Source: Pyruvatibacter mobilis | GTDB taxonomy: Bacteria > Pseudomonadota > Alphaproteobacteria > CGMCC-115125 | Assembly: GCF_012848855.1 (NCBI RefSeq) | Contig: NZ_CP051630.1 | Coordinates: 909,501-973,500 of the forward strand | Length of the DNA stretch: 64,000 bases | Direction of reading: 5' to 3' | Shown: positions 1-8,904 of the stretch, one piece after another | How positions within the stretch are numbered: the first letter of the stretch is position 1 | Layout: each line of letters starts with the position of its first letter | Position numbers and translations under genes: made by a program | Notes under the pieces: generated by a model | What the model was told of the DNA's origin: nothing | Databases searched by the model: none | Seen by the model: only the letters and a program-made list of their open reading frames with translations

Positions 1-1269
1 TTCGGCGGCTCCTGCCAGGCGTGGGGTGAGCGCGAGGGTGAGATTTGCCAGCCCGTGGTTGAGCAGGCTGGCGCGCTGCGGCTCGGGGGCCGTGCCCGCA
101 AGCTGGATATCGCCGAAGCGTTCAAGCACCGCCCGCAGCAATTCGCGTGCTTCGGCCCGCGCAAGCGCTGAGCCCAGGCAATGGTGAATGCCCACGCCGA
201 AGGTCAGCTGCTTGTTGAGATTGGGCCGGTCGATGTCAAAGGCCTGCGGATCGGCGAACATGGCCGGGTCGTGATTGGCCGCGGCGAAGAACAGCGCCAC
301 CCAGTCGCCCTTGCGGATCAGCGCGTCGCCGATCTGCGTGTCCGCCTCGGCGATGCGGAACAGGCGCTGGGGCGGGCCTGAATGGCGCAGGCTCTCATCG
401 ATGAAGGCGTCGATCTTTGCAGGCTCCGCCCGCAGCCGCGCCTGCATGTCCGGCATGGTCGCCAGCTCATGCAGCAGATTGCCGAGCAGGAAGGTGGTGG
501 TCTCGGCGCCCGCCACCACCAGCGTCAGGCAAAAGCGGATCACTTCGTCGGTTGTCAGCTTGCGGCCGTCGGCTTCCGCCGTCAGCAGGGCGCGCATCAG
601 GCTGTCGGGCACGTCGGCGCCTGCCGCGAGATCCGCTTCCATCTGCGTCACGGTCCTGGCGAAATAGGTGAACAGGTCCACGTTGGAGCGCTCGCGTTCC
701 TCCGGCGTCAGGTCGGCGGACAGCATGAAGGCGGTTGCCCAGTGGCGGAAGCGGTCGGCGATCTCCGGCGGCAGGCCGAGCAGATGCACCATCACGCGGG
801 CCGGCAGCACCGCGCATATCTCGCCCATGACTTCAATACTCGTGGTGCCGGCCCGGGTCACCTCCTCCAGCAGGTCATGCACCATGCGGTTCACATGCGG
901 CGACAGATCCTCGATGCGCTTGCGCGAGAAGGCGAGGTTCACCACCGCGCGCAGGCGGTCATGCTCCGGGTTGTCGTGGTTCACCAGCATCAGCGTCGGT
1001 GCCGAGGAGCTTTCCTGCAGCGGGTCGCGCGACGAGAAAGTGCGGTGGTCGCGTGCGACCTTCGACACATGGTCGTAGTCCAGCAGCACCCACGCATTCA
1101 CCGGCTCGTCCGCCCCCGGCACCGTGCCCGGCGGATAATCCCGGTAGCCCTTGACCGGCGCATAGGCCCGCAGCTTGTCATAGAGCGGGTAGGGGTTGGC
1201 GATGGTGTCGCCCGTCGGCAGCGCCGCCACCAGCGCGGCGATGTCCGCCGCCTGTTCCGTGTCAGCCAT
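1..1269 (-). CDS. cytochrome P450 (3' end beyond the window)
   Basis: Heme-thiolate monooxygenase, expected to hydroxylate a hydrophobic substrate with electrons from a separate ferredoxin system. The frame is open from the ATG at 1269 to base 1, so the C-terminus is missing, but 423 residues are present and the fold is nearly complete. The I-helix motif AGAETTT lies at about residues 253-259, the ExxR motif (E292/R295) follows, and the heme loop [10 protein letters not shown] has the ligand Cys364. GGGAGGAG precedes the ATG. It is a soluble bacterial class I type without a membrane anchor. No ferredoxin or reductase gene is adjacent. A 21-bp inverted repeat just upstream suggests control by a TetR-type repressor. 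The CYP family cannot be assigned by eye. Confidence 0.93.
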   Translation of the reverse strand, partial: MADTEQAADIAALVAALPTGDTIANPYPLYDKLRAYAPVKGYRDYPPGTVPGADEPVNAWVLLDYDHVSKVARDHRTFSSRDPLQESSSAPTLMLVNHDNPEHDRLRAVVNLAFSRKRIEDLSPHVNRMVHDLLEEVTRAGTTSIEVMGEICAVLPARVMVHLLGLPPEIADRFRHWATAFMLSADLTPEERERSNVDLFTYFARTVTQMEADLAAGADVPDSLMRALLTAEADGRKLTTDEVIRFCLTLVVAGAETTTFLLGNLLHELATMPDMQARLRAEPAKIDAFIDESLRHSGPPQRLFRIAEADTQIGDALIRKGDWVALFFAAANHDPAMFADPQAFDIDRPNLNKQLTFGVGIHHCLGSALARAEARELLRAVLERFGDIQLAGTAPEPQRASLLNHGLANLTLALTPRLAGAAE

Positions 1270-1300
1270 GATGTCTCCTCCCTTATTGTTCCTTAAGTGT

Positions 1301-1321
1301 ATTGTTTACATAGTGAACAAT
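1301..1321. promoter_or_regulatory. inverted-repeat operator upstream of the P450 gene
   Basis: The arms ATTGTTTAC and GTGAACAAT flank the spacer ATA, with one mismatch in nine positions. The site is 32 bp upstream of the P450 start codon, in an AT-rich patch unlike the flanking DNA. The size and symmetry are typical of TetR/AcrR operators. No regulator gene is next to it in this window, so the partner is unknown. Confidence 0.5.
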
Positions 1322-1354
1322 CAAGATGGAGTCCGACCCCCCACTAATACGTAT

Positions 1355-1484
1355 CCCTCCGGCTTGACCGGAGGGCCCACTCGCATCTGCTGTTGGGCAC
1401 GGCATTCGCGGCCCCTGCCGTGCCGCAGCCACGCGCGCTGCGGCAGGCTGATTTGAGAGTAGACCCTCCGGTCAAGTCGGAGGG
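1355..1484. repeat. inverted pair of CCGG-CTTGA-CCGG palindromes (130-bp element)
   Basis: The palindrome CCTCCGGCTTGACCGGAGG at the left and its reverse complement at the right bound about 88 bp of less conserved sequence. Outside the palindromes the ends continue as mirror sequences (GGGCCCACTC at the left, GAGAGTAGACCC at the right). The same architecture recurs at 6747-6875 and 31334-31475, so it is a dispersed element rather than a simple terminator. REP/BIME-like; no coding capacity. Confidence 0.85.
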
Positions 1485-1533
1485 ATGCGGGAGAGGGGGC
1501 GCAGCGGGACACACCTTTTTCCCACACCCATGT

Positions 1534-1627
1534 GTCATTCCGCGACTTGATCGCGGAATCCAGGGCGACCAACTCATGCGGTGCCGCGTGGCCCTGGACC
1601 CCGCGATCAAGTCGCGGGGTGACATGG
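1534..1627. repeat. inverted pair of CGCGA-CTTGA-TCGCG palindromes (94-bp element)
   Basis: The left arm starts GTCATTCCGCGACTTGATCG and runs on to GGAATCCAGGGC. The right arm reads GCCCTGGACCCCGCG and ends GTCGCGGGGTGACA. The arms are mirror images with compensating changes in the stem (CCGCGA against CCCCGCGA). A second copy is at 6918-7010. Both copies sit downstream of a gene beside the CCGG-type elements. Confidence 0.85.
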
Positions 1628-1662
1628 GGAGGGCTAACACCCCACCCCAAACAAACCGCCTT

Positions 1663-1683
1663 CCCTCCGGCTCGACCGGAGGG
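1663..1683. repeat. solitary CCGG-CTCGA-CCGG palindrome
   Basis: A single copy of the dispersed palindrome in which the loop reads CTCGA instead of CTTGA. It lies about 30 bp downstream of the histidine phosphatase stop codon, so it may also act on that transcript's 3' end. Confidence 0.75.
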
Positions 1684-1713
1684 TCTCCCTCAGTCCGCCT
1701 GAGCCCGCGCCGC

Positions 1714-2478
1714 TTACCCCTGCCGCGCTTCCTGCAGCCTGTGCGCCAGGTCTTCCAGCGTGGTCAGGTGCCGGTCGCGCTTGGGCGGGTCGTAGGTGGT
1801 GGCGTTCACTGCGCGCACCAGCACCCGGCGGACGGCGAGACTGTCCGGGTCCTGATCGATGTCCAGCACATTGAGGCAGCAAGTGTCCTGCTCGAACTGG
1901 CCGAAGGTCTTGAGGCCCGTGCCCAGCGCCCAGCCCAGCAGCACCCGGTTGACGCCGCCATGGGCGACCAGGGTCATGTTGTGCCAGTCAGGATGCTTCA
2001 GCAGCCCTTCGAAAGCCGGCACCACGCGGCCCTCGAAATCAGCGAACACTTCGCCGTTGCGGTAACGCATGCCCGGCTCATGGGCATTGAGAAACGCGTA
2101 GGCCACCTCGCTCAGGTCGTCGGGCAGGGGCACGGGGTCCGGCGCGCCGCCCTGCTCATAGGCGGCTTGGGCGCGGTCCGAGCGCAGCTCTTCGAGATCG
2201 GGCACTTCTTCCACCGGCAGGTCGCGGTCGCCCAGAATGCGTGCCAGCGTCTGACGGGTGCGCGGCAGTCCGGAGCACACGGCCTTGTCCACCGGCACAT
2301 CCGCCATCATCCGTCCCATGGCGTCCGCCTCTTCCTGCCCCTGCCGGGTCAGGTGGACCTGGCGCGGGTCCGCCACGATCGACCCGTCATTGGTCACATA
2401 GGCCACGTCCCCGTGGCGGAACAGATAGACACGCCGGCGCAGCGCGCCATCAAAAGCAATGCGGGGGGACATGGTCAT
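1714..2478 (-). CDS. histidine phosphatase family protein (phosphoglycerate mutase-like)
   Basis: A 254-residue phosphatase of the RHG superfamily. The motif FRHG at residues 20-23 carries the phospho-accepting His22. A second histidine sits in the C-terminal VAHGG motif, and Arg and Glu residues of the active site are in the PRTRQT and EELRSDR segments. The start at 2478 was chosen because GGAGTG lies six bases upstream; an in-frame ATG two codons later is possible. The substrate is unknown: the family includes sugar-phosphate, nucleotide and phosphoprotein phosphatases. It is monocistronic, followed by a solitary palindrome and preceded by about 600 bp without genes. Confidence 0.9.
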   Translation of the reverse strand: MTMSPRIAFDGALRRRVYLFRHGDVAYVTNDGSIVADPRQVHLTRQGQEEADAMGRMMADVPVDKAVCSGLPRTRQTLARILGDRDLPVEEVPDLEELRSDRAQAAYEQGGAPDPVPLPDDLSEVAYAFLNAHEPGMRYRNGEVFADFEGRVVPAFEGLLKHPDWHNMTLVAHGGVNRVLLGWALGTGLKTFGQFEQDTCCLNVLDIDQDPDSLAVRRVLVRAVNATTYDPPKRDRHLTTLEDLAHRLQEARQG

Positions 2479-3075
2479 GGGCTTCACTCCGAAACAGGCT
2501 GTTTGCTGGTCGCCCCCAGTATAGGCCCCCACGCGACACTTGTGTGGCGGACGGAAAAGGAGGATCGGAGAGGGTGCCCACGCCAAACCCTCCGCGCACG
2601 GCATTGCCGCTGCGGTGAGACGGGAGAGCAGGACGCGCCCGGCGCTCACGCGGCGCCGGTAGGAGCAATAAACAGATTTGGGTCGCAAGCCTCAGGCGCG
2701 TCCCGCGCGGATGGCTGCCAGCGGTGGCCGGACCGGGGCGGGGCAGGCATTACCCTGCGTGTCCAACCCCGCGAACCCTGCTTCCACCCTCCACACTTTG
2801 GAACGGGCCTGGACGCGGTGGGGCCAGCTTTTTCAGGGCGTGACCGGGTTCGGGACACCACCACCCATCTAATGCGCACCCGTTACTTGCGCATCGCGAC
2901 CCGGCGCGCGTACCCCACGTTCCCAAGGGGCCGCCTCTCGCCCAACCTTCCGGGCATCCGCCCTCCCGCCCAGGTCCGGTCGGCCCGGCTGCCCGTGTGG
3001 CGGGAGGTCATGGCAACGAGTATGCGGCAGGAGGCAGGGGCCGGGGAAAACTATCGTGCGGATCAAATTCTCGCG
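2479..3075. other. gene-free stretch, nothing recognised
   Basis: About 600 bp between the histidine phosphatase and the AT-rich orphan gene. Only short unconvincing frames cross it, with no recognisable domain or ribosome-binding site. I see no tRNA, clear terminator or dispersed palindrome here. Composition is GC-rich up to about 3060 and then falls sharply. Confidence 0.5.
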
Positions 3076-3654
3076 TTAGGAAGGCTGTTGCTGAGATGTC
3101 TCGACTTCTGTCGACTCTATTATCATGGCTCTGACCTCCTCTAAGTCATTGTCCCTGAGAGGAAGTGCGAGACTTTTCAATATTCTTGCGGTTTCTAGAG
3201 CGTTCTCAGAGGAGTCAATTTCAAGGCGTGGTGCGTGCCCAAACCCACGCAAGAAATCAAACTTCAAACTCAGCAATGACGAACTTAGTCTCGTTAGGTA
3301 GATATTGTTTCTATCTGCTAATGGTGCGGCTGCTTCAGCGTCCAGTGCTAATTGTTCGCATTCGTCTGCCATTGCTTGTGTGCTTATTGGCTTGTTTCCA
3401 ATACGCGTTATGTAATTCCTTGCTGCTTGAGTTTTAAGTCCTGCAATATAGCTAGCTATGCACAAATAGACTGTTATCGCTGTGCCGCTCTTGATCATTT
3501 CCCAAATAGCTTGAACCCACTCGGGCGATTGCTGCATCGCAAATATCAATAACTGGTCGATGCCAAGAAATTCAGCGAACTTCTCAATGTTTAATGCAGC
3601 AATGACGAACGCAGCGAAGCCTAAAATCCATAGAATTCTTCGTGCAAAAAGCAT
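3076..3654 (-). CDS. hypothetical membrane protein, AT-rich orphan
   Basis: I do not recognise this 192-residue protein. It has a hydrophobic N-terminal segment (about residues 7-24) and a second one (about 53-72), then a soluble C-terminal part with no cysteine or histidine cluster. It ends in a Thr/Glu/Gln-rich tail. Base composition from about 3060 to 3720 is markedly AT-richer than the neighbours and codon use differs, which points to recent acquisition. No strong ribosome-binding site precedes the ATG at 3654. It sits directly behind purB on the same strand. Function unknown. Confidence 0.6.
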   Translation of the reverse strand: MLFARRILWILGFAAFVIAALNIEKFAEFLGIDQLLIFAMQQSPEWVQAIWEMIKSGTAITVYLCIASYIAGLKTQAARNYITRIGNKPISTQAMADECEQLALDAEAAAPLADRNNIYLTRLSSSLLSLKFDFLRGFGHAPRLEIDSSENALETARILKSLALPLRDNDLEEVRAMIIESTEVETSQQQPS

Positions 3655-3743
3655 GTTGAACCCAAACCAAGCGTTTCAGTAAATACCAACGCCAGTTTAG
3701 GCTCATTCCGCCCATTTGCCGATACTCAGAACAGGCGCTCCCC

Positions 3744-5042
3744 CTAAGCCCCGAACACCCGCTTGAAGATCGTGTCGACATGTTTGGTGTGGTAGCCGAG
3801 GTCGAACAAATCCTCGAGTTCCGCGTCCGACAACACCACCTCCTCGTCCTTCTTCAGGAGATCGAGGAAATTGCCTTCGCCGCGCCACACCGGCATGGCG
3901 TTGCGCTGGACCAGCCGGTAGCTGTCCTCGCGGCTGACGCCCTTCTGGGTGAGGGCCAGCAGCACGCGCTGGGAGTGCATGAGGCCGCCGAGCTTGTTCA
4001 TGTTGGCCAGCATGTTTTCCGGGTAGACCACCAGGTTCTCGATCACCCCGGCCAGGCGCACCAGCGCGAAGTCCAGCGTCACCGTGGCGTCCGGGCCGAT
4101 CATGCGCTCGACTGATGAGTGCGAGATATCGCGCTCGTGCCACAGGGCGACATTCTCCAGCGCCGGGGTCACCATGCCGCGCACGATGCGGGCGAGGCCC
4201 GTCAGGTTTTCCGTCAGCACCGGGTTGCGCTTGTGCGGCATGGCGGAGGAGCCCTTCTGGCCGGCGGAGAAGAATTCCTCGGCCTCCAGAACTTCCGTGC
4301 GCTGAAGATGGCGGATCTCGGTGGCAACCCGCTCGACCGACGAGGCGATCACGCCCAGCACGGCGAAGAACTGCGCGTGCCGGTCACGCGGGATCACCTG
4401 GGTGGAGACGGGTTCGGGCACAAGGCCCATTTCCATGGCCACATGTTCTTCCACCCGCGGGTCGATATTGGCGAAGGTGCCGACGGCACCGGAAATGGCG
4501 CAGGTGGCGATGTCGGCGCGGGCCTGTTCCAGCCGCATCTTGCCGCGCTCGAATTCCGCATAGGCCTGCGCCAGCTTCACCCCGAAGGTGGTGGGCTCGG
4601 CGTGGATGCCGTGCGAGCGGCCGATGGTGATTGTGTCCTTGTGCTCGTAGGCGCGCTTCTTGAGGGCAGCCAGCACCTTGTCCATGTCTTCCAGCAGCAG
4701 GTCAGCGGCGCGGGTAAGCTGGACGGAGAGGCAGGTATCCAGCACGTCCGACGAGGTCATGCCCTGGTGGACGAAGCGGCTGTCGTCGCCGATGAATTCC
4801 GCCAGATGGGTCAGGAAAGCGATCACGTCGTGCTTCACCTCGCGCTCGATCTCGTCGATGCGCGCCACGTCGAACTCGGCCTTTGAGCCCTTCTCCCAGA
4901 TGTTCTTCGCCGCTTCCTCGGGGATCACGCCCAGCTCGGCCAGCGCCGTGCAGGCATGGGCCTCGATCTCGAACCAGATGCGGAACTTGCTCTCGGGCGA
5001 CCAGATATCGGCCATTTCCTGGCGGCTGTAGCGGGGGATCAT
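3744..5042 (-). CDS. purB: adenylosuccinate lyase
   Basis: A fumarase/aspartase-superfamily enzyme that releases fumarate from SAICAR and from adenylosuccinate in purine synthesis; cytoplasmic homotetramer. The 432-residue protein carries the superfamily signature GSSAMPHKRNP, the MTSSDVLDT segment and the FVHQG motif, in the family's usual order and length. The start MIPRYSRQEMADIW is preceded by AAGGAG at a good distance; a longer frame beginning upstream lacks conservation. It is apparently monocistronic. Housekeeping gene with ordinary local composition, unlike the AT-rich gene behind it. Confidence 0.97.
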   Translation of the reverse strand: MIPRYSRQEMADIWSPESKFRIWFEIEAHACTALAELGVIPEEAAKNIWEKGSKAEFDVARIDEIEREVKHDVIAFLTHLAEFIGDDSRFVHQGMTSSDVLDTCLSVQLTRAADLLLEDMDKVLAALKKRAYEHKDTITIGRSHGIHAEPTTFGVKLAQAYAEFERGKMRLEQARADIATCAISGAVGTFANIDPRVEEHVAMEMGLVPEPVSTQVIPRDRHAQFFAVLGVIASSVERVATEIRHLQRTEVLEAEEFFSAGQKGSSAMPHKRNPVLTENLTGLARIVRGMVTPALENVALWHERDISHSSVERMIGPDATVTLDFALVRLAGVIENLVVYPENMLANMNKLGGLMHSQRVLLALTQKGVSREDSYRLVQRNAMPVWRGEGNFLDLLKKDEEVVLSDAELEDLFDLGYHTKHVDTIFKRVFGA

Positions 5043-5204
5043 GTGCGGCGGCTCCTTGGGGCGGTCCGGGCGGGACGGATGGTGAGTCTTGTGGATTTGG
5101 CCCCGTTGATACGCCAAGCCCCCGCACCCCTCAACCGCCGTTGGCGCAGGCGAGGGATGCGGGGGGCGGGACGCGTCCGGCCCGGTGCGGGAATGGAGAC
5201 GACC

Positions 5205-5657
5205 CTAGCGGGCCGCTGCGGACGCAGTCCGGCCGGCGAGCGGGGAGCGCAGGGCATAGGCCCCGTCCCCCAGCAGCGCCTGCACGGCATTGGCGGCGAT
5301 CCAGAAGACCGGGAATTCCCAGCCGCCGCCCGGGTTGGAGAACACCCAGCCATTGGGCAGGTGGACGAGGGCAGCGCCTGCCAGCACCGGGATCAGGGCC
5401 AGGGCCACGGCGCGGGTATGCAGGCCGAGGATCAGCGCCGCGCCACCGGCAAGCTCAGCCAGGATCACCGCATAGGCGGTGATGCCGGGAAAGCCCTGGC
5501 TCTCGAAGAAGGCCACCGTGCCGGCGGGGGTAAACACCAGCACTTTCAGCAGCCCGTGGGCGAGGAAGGCCGTGCCGAGGGTGAGCCGCAGCAGGGTCGC
5601 CGCCAGCGGCGCGGTGGCTGTGTCGAGGGTCGTCTGGTCAAGGAATCTGGTCAGCAT
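5205..5657 (-). CDS. DoxX family membrane protein
   Basis: A 150-residue integral membrane protein of the DoxX/SURF4 group with four expected transmembrane helices. The conserved segments LRLTLGTAFLAHGLLKV, FFESQGFPG and ILAELAGGAALILG are present. Relatives take part in membrane redox or quinone-linked thiol chemistry, but the role here is unknown. The start at 5657 has GGAGACGG upstream. It is divergent from a LysR regulator gene 133 bp away, a common arrangement in which the LysR protein controls the divergent gene. Confidence 0.88.
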   Translation of the reverse strand: MLTRFLDQTTLDTATAPLAATLLRLTLGTAFLAHGLLKVLVFTPAGTVAFFESQGFPGITAYAVILAELAGGAALILGLHTRAVALALIPVLAGAALVHLPNGWVFSNPGGGWEFPVFWIAANAVQALLGDGAYALRSPLAGRTASAAAR

Positions 5658-5714
5658 GGGTCCGTCTCCATTTGCTGCCGAGGCCGTGCGCCCCGGCGAT
5701 GGGGCAAAGCTATG

Positions 5715-5746
5715 CATTCCAGTTCTGCGAATAATCGGCTAGAATG
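5715..5746. promoter_or_regulatory. inverted repeat between doxX-like and lysR-like genes
   Basis: CATTCCAG and CTAGAATG form an imperfect inverted repeat (one mismatch) with a 16-bp spacer, in the only AT-rich part of the divergent promoter region. It could be the LysR-type binding site. The spacer is longer than a simple T-N11-A box, so the assignment is weak. Confidence 0.3.
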
Positions 5747-5790
5747 GAACAAGATTGTTTCTCTTGCAGGGATGAACGGAGGGCAAGCCC

Positions 5791-6708
5791 ATGGACCGTC
5801 TGGCGATGCTCGAGGTCTTCGTGGCGGTGGCGGAGCGGGGGAGTTTTTCCAAGGCCGCCGAGGCGCTGGAGATGTCCAACTCCGCCGTCTCCAAGCATGT
5901 GGCAGCGCTCGAGGACCGGCTCGGTGCCCGTCTGCTGAACCGCACCACCCGCCGTGTCAGCCTCACCGATATCGGACAGGCCTATTGCGAGCGGGCGCGG
6001 GCGGTGCTGGCGGATCTCGACAGCGCCGATGCCGCTGCCTCCAGTCAGCAGGAGGAGGCGCGCGGGGTTCTCAAGCTGTCCGTCCCGTTCTCCTTTGCCA
6101 TCCGGCATCTGGGGCCGGTGGTGGCCGACTTCATGGCGCAGCATCCGCAGCTCGAAGTGGACATGGTGCTGAACGACCGCTTCGTGGACATCGTGGATGA
6201 GGGCTTCGATCTCGCCTTGCGCATCGGCGAGCTTGCGGATTCAAGCCTGAAGGCGCGGCGCATCGCGCCTGTCCGGCTGGTGCTGGCGGCGTCACCCGCC
6301 TTCCTTGACCGGCATGGCCGGCCCGCAACGCCGGATGATTTGTCTACGGATCATTTCCTGCGCTACTCGATCGGCGGCGATCAGGTGGCGCTGGCCCGCG
6401 AGGCGGCCCCGCAGGAGGTGGTTACACGGGTGCGCGCGGCCGGGCCGCTCAAGGTCAATAATGGCGACATGCTGCGTGAGGCCATGCTGGCCGGGACGGG
6501 CTTTGCCAGCCTGCCCACCTTCATCATCGGCGATGATCTCAAATCCGGCGCGCTGGAGCGCGTGCTGCCCGACTGGTGCGTGCCCCCCATTGCCCTTCAC
6601 GCAGTCTATCCCCCCGGCAAGGCGCTGTCCGCCAAGGTCCGCCTGATGATCGACCACCTCGTCACCACCTTCAGCCCCGTCCCGCCCTGGGATGCGTTCG
6701 AGGGGTAG
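5791..6708 (+). CDS. LysR family transcriptional regulator
   Basis: A 305-residue LysR-type regulator. The N-terminal winged helix-turn-helix spans about residues 1-60 (MDRLAMLEVFVAVAERGSFS onward, then SNSAVSKHVAALEDRLG). The substrate-binding domain follows from about residue 90. The family usually represses itself and activates a divergent gene, here the DoxX-type gene. The start at 5791 has GGAGGG eight bases upstream. It resembles the common proteobacterial subgroup whose targets include oxidoreductase and DoxX genes. The inducer is unknown. Confidence 0.95.
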   Translation: MDRLAMLEVFVAVAERGSFSKAAEALEMSNSAVSKHVAALEDRLGARLLNRTTRRVSLTDIGQAYCERARAVLADLDSADAAASSQQEEARGVLKLSVPFSFAIRHLGPVVADFMAQHPQLEVDMVLNDRFVDIVDEGFDLALRIGELADSSLKARRIAPVRLVLAASPAFLDRHGRPATPDDLSTDHFLRYSIGGDQVALAREAAPQEVVTRVRAAGPLKVNNGDMLREAMLAGTGFASLPTFIIGDDLKSGALERVLPDWCVPPIALHAVYPPGKALSAKVRLMIDHLVTTFSPVPPWDAFEG

Positions 6709-6746
6709 GAGCGGGCGGCACTTGCCCCCCCCCAACACCCCCGTAC

Positions 6747-6875
6747 CCCTCCGGCTTGACCGGAGGGCCCACTCGCCTTGGAAAATGAGCACAGCGCCGG
6801 GGGGCTCCGCCGTCCGTAGCACCGCCCGCTGCGGCAAGCACCGCTGAGAGTAGACCCTCCGGTCAAGCCGGAGGG
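6747..6875. repeat. inverted pair of CCGG-CTTGA-CCGG palindromes
   Basis: Second copy of the ~130-bp element, 38 bp downstream of the LysR gene. Left palindrome 6747-6767, right palindrome 6855-6875. The inner borders GGGCCCACTC and GAGAGTAGACCC match the copy at 1355, while the middle is mostly different apart from a CTGCGGCAAGC-like stretch. Confidence 0.85.
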
Positions 6876-6917
6876 ATGCGGGAGAAGGGGGGTGATCTTG
6901 TCCCCACTTTTGCATTT

Positions 6918-7010
6918 GTCATTCCGCGACGTGATCGCGGAATCCAGAGCAAACCGCTCAGCCCGTGCCGTATGGCCCTGGACCCCGCGATCACGTCGCG
7001 GGGTGACACA
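6918..7010. repeat. inverted pair of CGCGA-CGTGA-TCGCG palindromes
   Basis: Second copy of the GTCATTCCGCGA element. Compared with 1534-1627, the loop is changed from CTTGA to CGTGA in the left arm and correspondingly to TCACG in the right arm, so both arms changed together. The outer arms (GTCATTCC, GGGGTGACA) are conserved. Confidence 0.85.
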
Positions 7011-7058
7011 GAGGATTGGGAGAAAGAGGGTCGGGAGCAGGTACCAACACACCGCTTT

Positions 7059-7121
7059 CCCTCCGGCTTGACCGGAGGGCCCATGGGCAGCTCGGATAGA
7101 CCCTCCGGTCAAGCCGGAGGG
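7059..7121. repeat. close inverted pair of CCGG-CTTGA-CCGG palindromes
   Basis: Palindromes at 7059-7079 and 7101-7121 in opposite orientation, separated by only 21 bp: a shortened form of the 130-bp element. It lies 42 bp from the radC stop codon. Confidence 0.85.
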
Positions 7122-7163
7122 AAAGCGTATGAGGTGGGGTTCTCTCCCTAATCAACCACCCGC

Positions 7164-8006
7164 CTACAGCAACCCCAACTGCCGCAGGCTCGCGTGCTGA
7201 CCCTTGCCGATCACAAGGTGATCATGCACGGCGACGCCGAGGGGCTTGGCGGCGTCTTCTATCTTCTTGGTCATTTCCACATCCGCCCGGCTGGGGGAGG
7301 GGTCGCCGGAGGGGTGGTTGTGGACGAGAATGATGGCGCTGGCGCCCAGTTCCAGCGCCCGTTTTATGACCTCGCGGGGATAGACCGGCGTGTGGTCGAT
7401 GGTGCCGCGGCTCTGGATTTCATCCGCGATCAGAACATTCTTGCGGTCGAGAAACAGCACGCGGAATTGTTCGGTGGTCTCGTAGGCCATGGCCGCCGAG
7501 CAGTAATCCACCAGCGCCGACCAGCTTGAGATCGCCGGCCGGTCCATCACCGCTGATTTCGCCAGCCGCAGGGCTGCCGCCTGGATCAGTTTCAGCTCCG
7601 TCGCCACGCCTTCGGACACGCCCGTCACCTCCGTCAGCCGATCAACCGGCGCGGTGATGACTTCATTGAAGCTGCCGAAATGCGCGATCAGCGCCTTGGC
7701 CAGCGGCTTGGTGTCCCGGCGGGGAATGGCACGGAACAGCACCATCTCCAGCAATTCATAATCGGGCAGGGCGTCCGGCCCGCCCTCGATGAAGCGGGCG
7801 CGCAGGCGCTGGCGGTGGCCCGCATGGGAGGGAGCGGCTGCCTTGCTGCGGGGGGCGGATTTCTCCGCGCTGCGGGGCGCGGGCTTTTCCGGTGCACCGG
7901 TTCCGGGCGCGGGGGCGGGGTCCGCACCCTGTTTTGCGCCAGCATCCCTTGTGTCAGGTTGCAGGCGCGGGAGCGGCTTACCGCCTGTGTCCTCGAAACC
8001 TGACAT
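7164..8006 (-). CDS. radC: RadC family JAB1/MPN domain protein (UPF0758)
   Basis: A 280-residue protein. Residues 1-60 are a Pro/Ala-rich, probably disordered tail. A helix-hairpin-helix region spans about residues 70-150. The C-terminal JAMM metalloprotease-like domain has the motif [16 protein letters not shown], with ligands H229, H231 and D242. The family was named for DNA repair, but its biochemical role is not settled. It follows map by 21 bp on the same strand, and the sfsA-map-radC order is conserved in many Alphaproteobacteria. Confidence 0.95.
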   Translation of the reverse strand: MSGFEDTGGKPLPRLQPDTRDAGAKQGADPAPAPGTGAPEKPAPRSAEKSAPRSKAAAPSHAGHRQRLRARFIEGGPDALPDYELLEMVLFRAIPRRDTKPLAKALIAHFGSFNEVITAPVDRLTEVTGVSEGVATELKLIQAAALRLAKSAVMDRPAISSWSALVDYCSAAMAYETTEQFRVLFLDRKNVLIADEIQSRGTIDHTPVYPREVIKRALELGASAIILVHNHPSGDPSPSRADVEMTKKIEDAAKPLGVAVHDHLVIGKGQHASLRQLGLL

Positions 8007-8027
8007 CAGCGCGCCTGGAGCCTGTTG

Positions 8028-8849
8028 CTAGAGATAGGGCGGGCAGTCGAAGCCGCCCGGGGAGCCGGTGAAGATCTCAACGCCATCCGCAGTCACGCCG
8101 ACCGAGTGCTCGAACTGCGCCGACAGGGAGCGGTCGCGGGTCACCGCCGTCCAGCCGTCGGACAGCAGCTTCACATGCGGGCGGCCGAGATTGATCATCG
8201 GCTCGATGGTGAAGAACATGCCTTCCTTCAGCGTCTGGCCTTCGCCGCGCTTGCCGTAATGCAGGATGTTGGGCGCGTCGTGGAACACCTTGCCCAGCCC
8301 GTGGCCGCAGAAGTCGCGCACCACGCCGCAGCGCTGGCTTTCGGCATAGGTCTGGATGGCGGCGCCGATGTCGCCCAGCGTCGCGCCCGGCTTCACCGCC
8401 TCGATGCCCAGCATCATGGATTTGTACGTCACCTCGATGAGGCGCTCCGCCTTGCGGTTGATGTCGCCCACCGGGAACATGCGGCTGGTGTCGCCGTGCC
8501 AGCCATCCACCAGCAGCGTCACGTCGATATTGACGATGTCGCCGTTCTTCAGCGCCTTGTCGCCGGGGATGCCGTGGCACACCACGTGGTTGATTGAGGT
8601 GCAGGAGGAATGCCGGTAGCCGCGATAGCCGTAGGTGGCGGGCACCACGCCGTGATCTAGCGCGAAGTCCAGCACCAGCTTGTCCAGCTCGCCGGTGGTC
8701 ACGCCCGGCTTCACATGCGGCACCAGCATGTCGAGGGCCGCCGCCGACAGCTGCCCGGCCTTGCGCATACCGGCAAAATCCTCCGGCCCATGCAGCTTGA
8801 TGGCCCCGGTATTGATCAGCGGCGCGTCGAAGGCGTCCACATAGTTCAT
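8028..8849 (-). CDS. map: type I methionine aminopeptidase
   Basis: Dinuclear metallopeptidase that removes the initiator methionine from nascent proteins; cytoplasmic. The 273 residues show the pita-bread fold ligands in order: NIDVTLLVDGWHGDTSR (two Asp), GHGLGKVFHDAP (His), FTIEPM (Glu) and QFEHSVGV (Glu). The substrate-binding CTSINHVVCHGIPG segment is present. It lies between sfsA and radC, all on the minus strand and probably partly co-transcribed. Confidence 0.97.
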   Translation of the reverse strand: MNYVDAFDAPLINTGAIKLHGPEDFAGMRKAGQLSAAALDMLVPHVKPGVTTGELDKLVLDFALDHGVVPATYGYRGYRHSSCTSINHVVCHGIPGDKALKNGDIVNIDVTLLVDGWHGDTSRMFPVGDINRKAERLIEVTYKSMMLGIEAVKPGATLGDIGAAIQTYAESQRCGVVRDFCGHGLGKVFHDAPNILHYGKRGEGQTLKEGMFFTIEPMINLGRPHVKLLSDGWTAVTRDRSLSAQFEHSVGVTADGVEIFTGSPGGFDCPPYL

Positions 8850-8904
8850 TGGCTTTGTTGCCTCTTCGTCGGGTCCCGCATTCTCAGGTCCCAGATTGCG
8901 GGGT

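Noticed and set aside
382-1296. 304-codon plus-strand open frame
   Set aside because: It is antisense to the P450, which has full motifs; the antisense translation is His/Arg-rich as expected from the shadow of GC-rich coding DNA.
1355-1683. CRISPR-like array
   Set aside because: The repeats are palindromic, alternate in orientation, and the spacers are not of uniform length; no cas gene is nearby.
1393-3144. 583-codon plus-strand open frame
   Set aside because: It runs through dispersed palindromes and antisense to the histidine phosphatase; no domain is recognisable.
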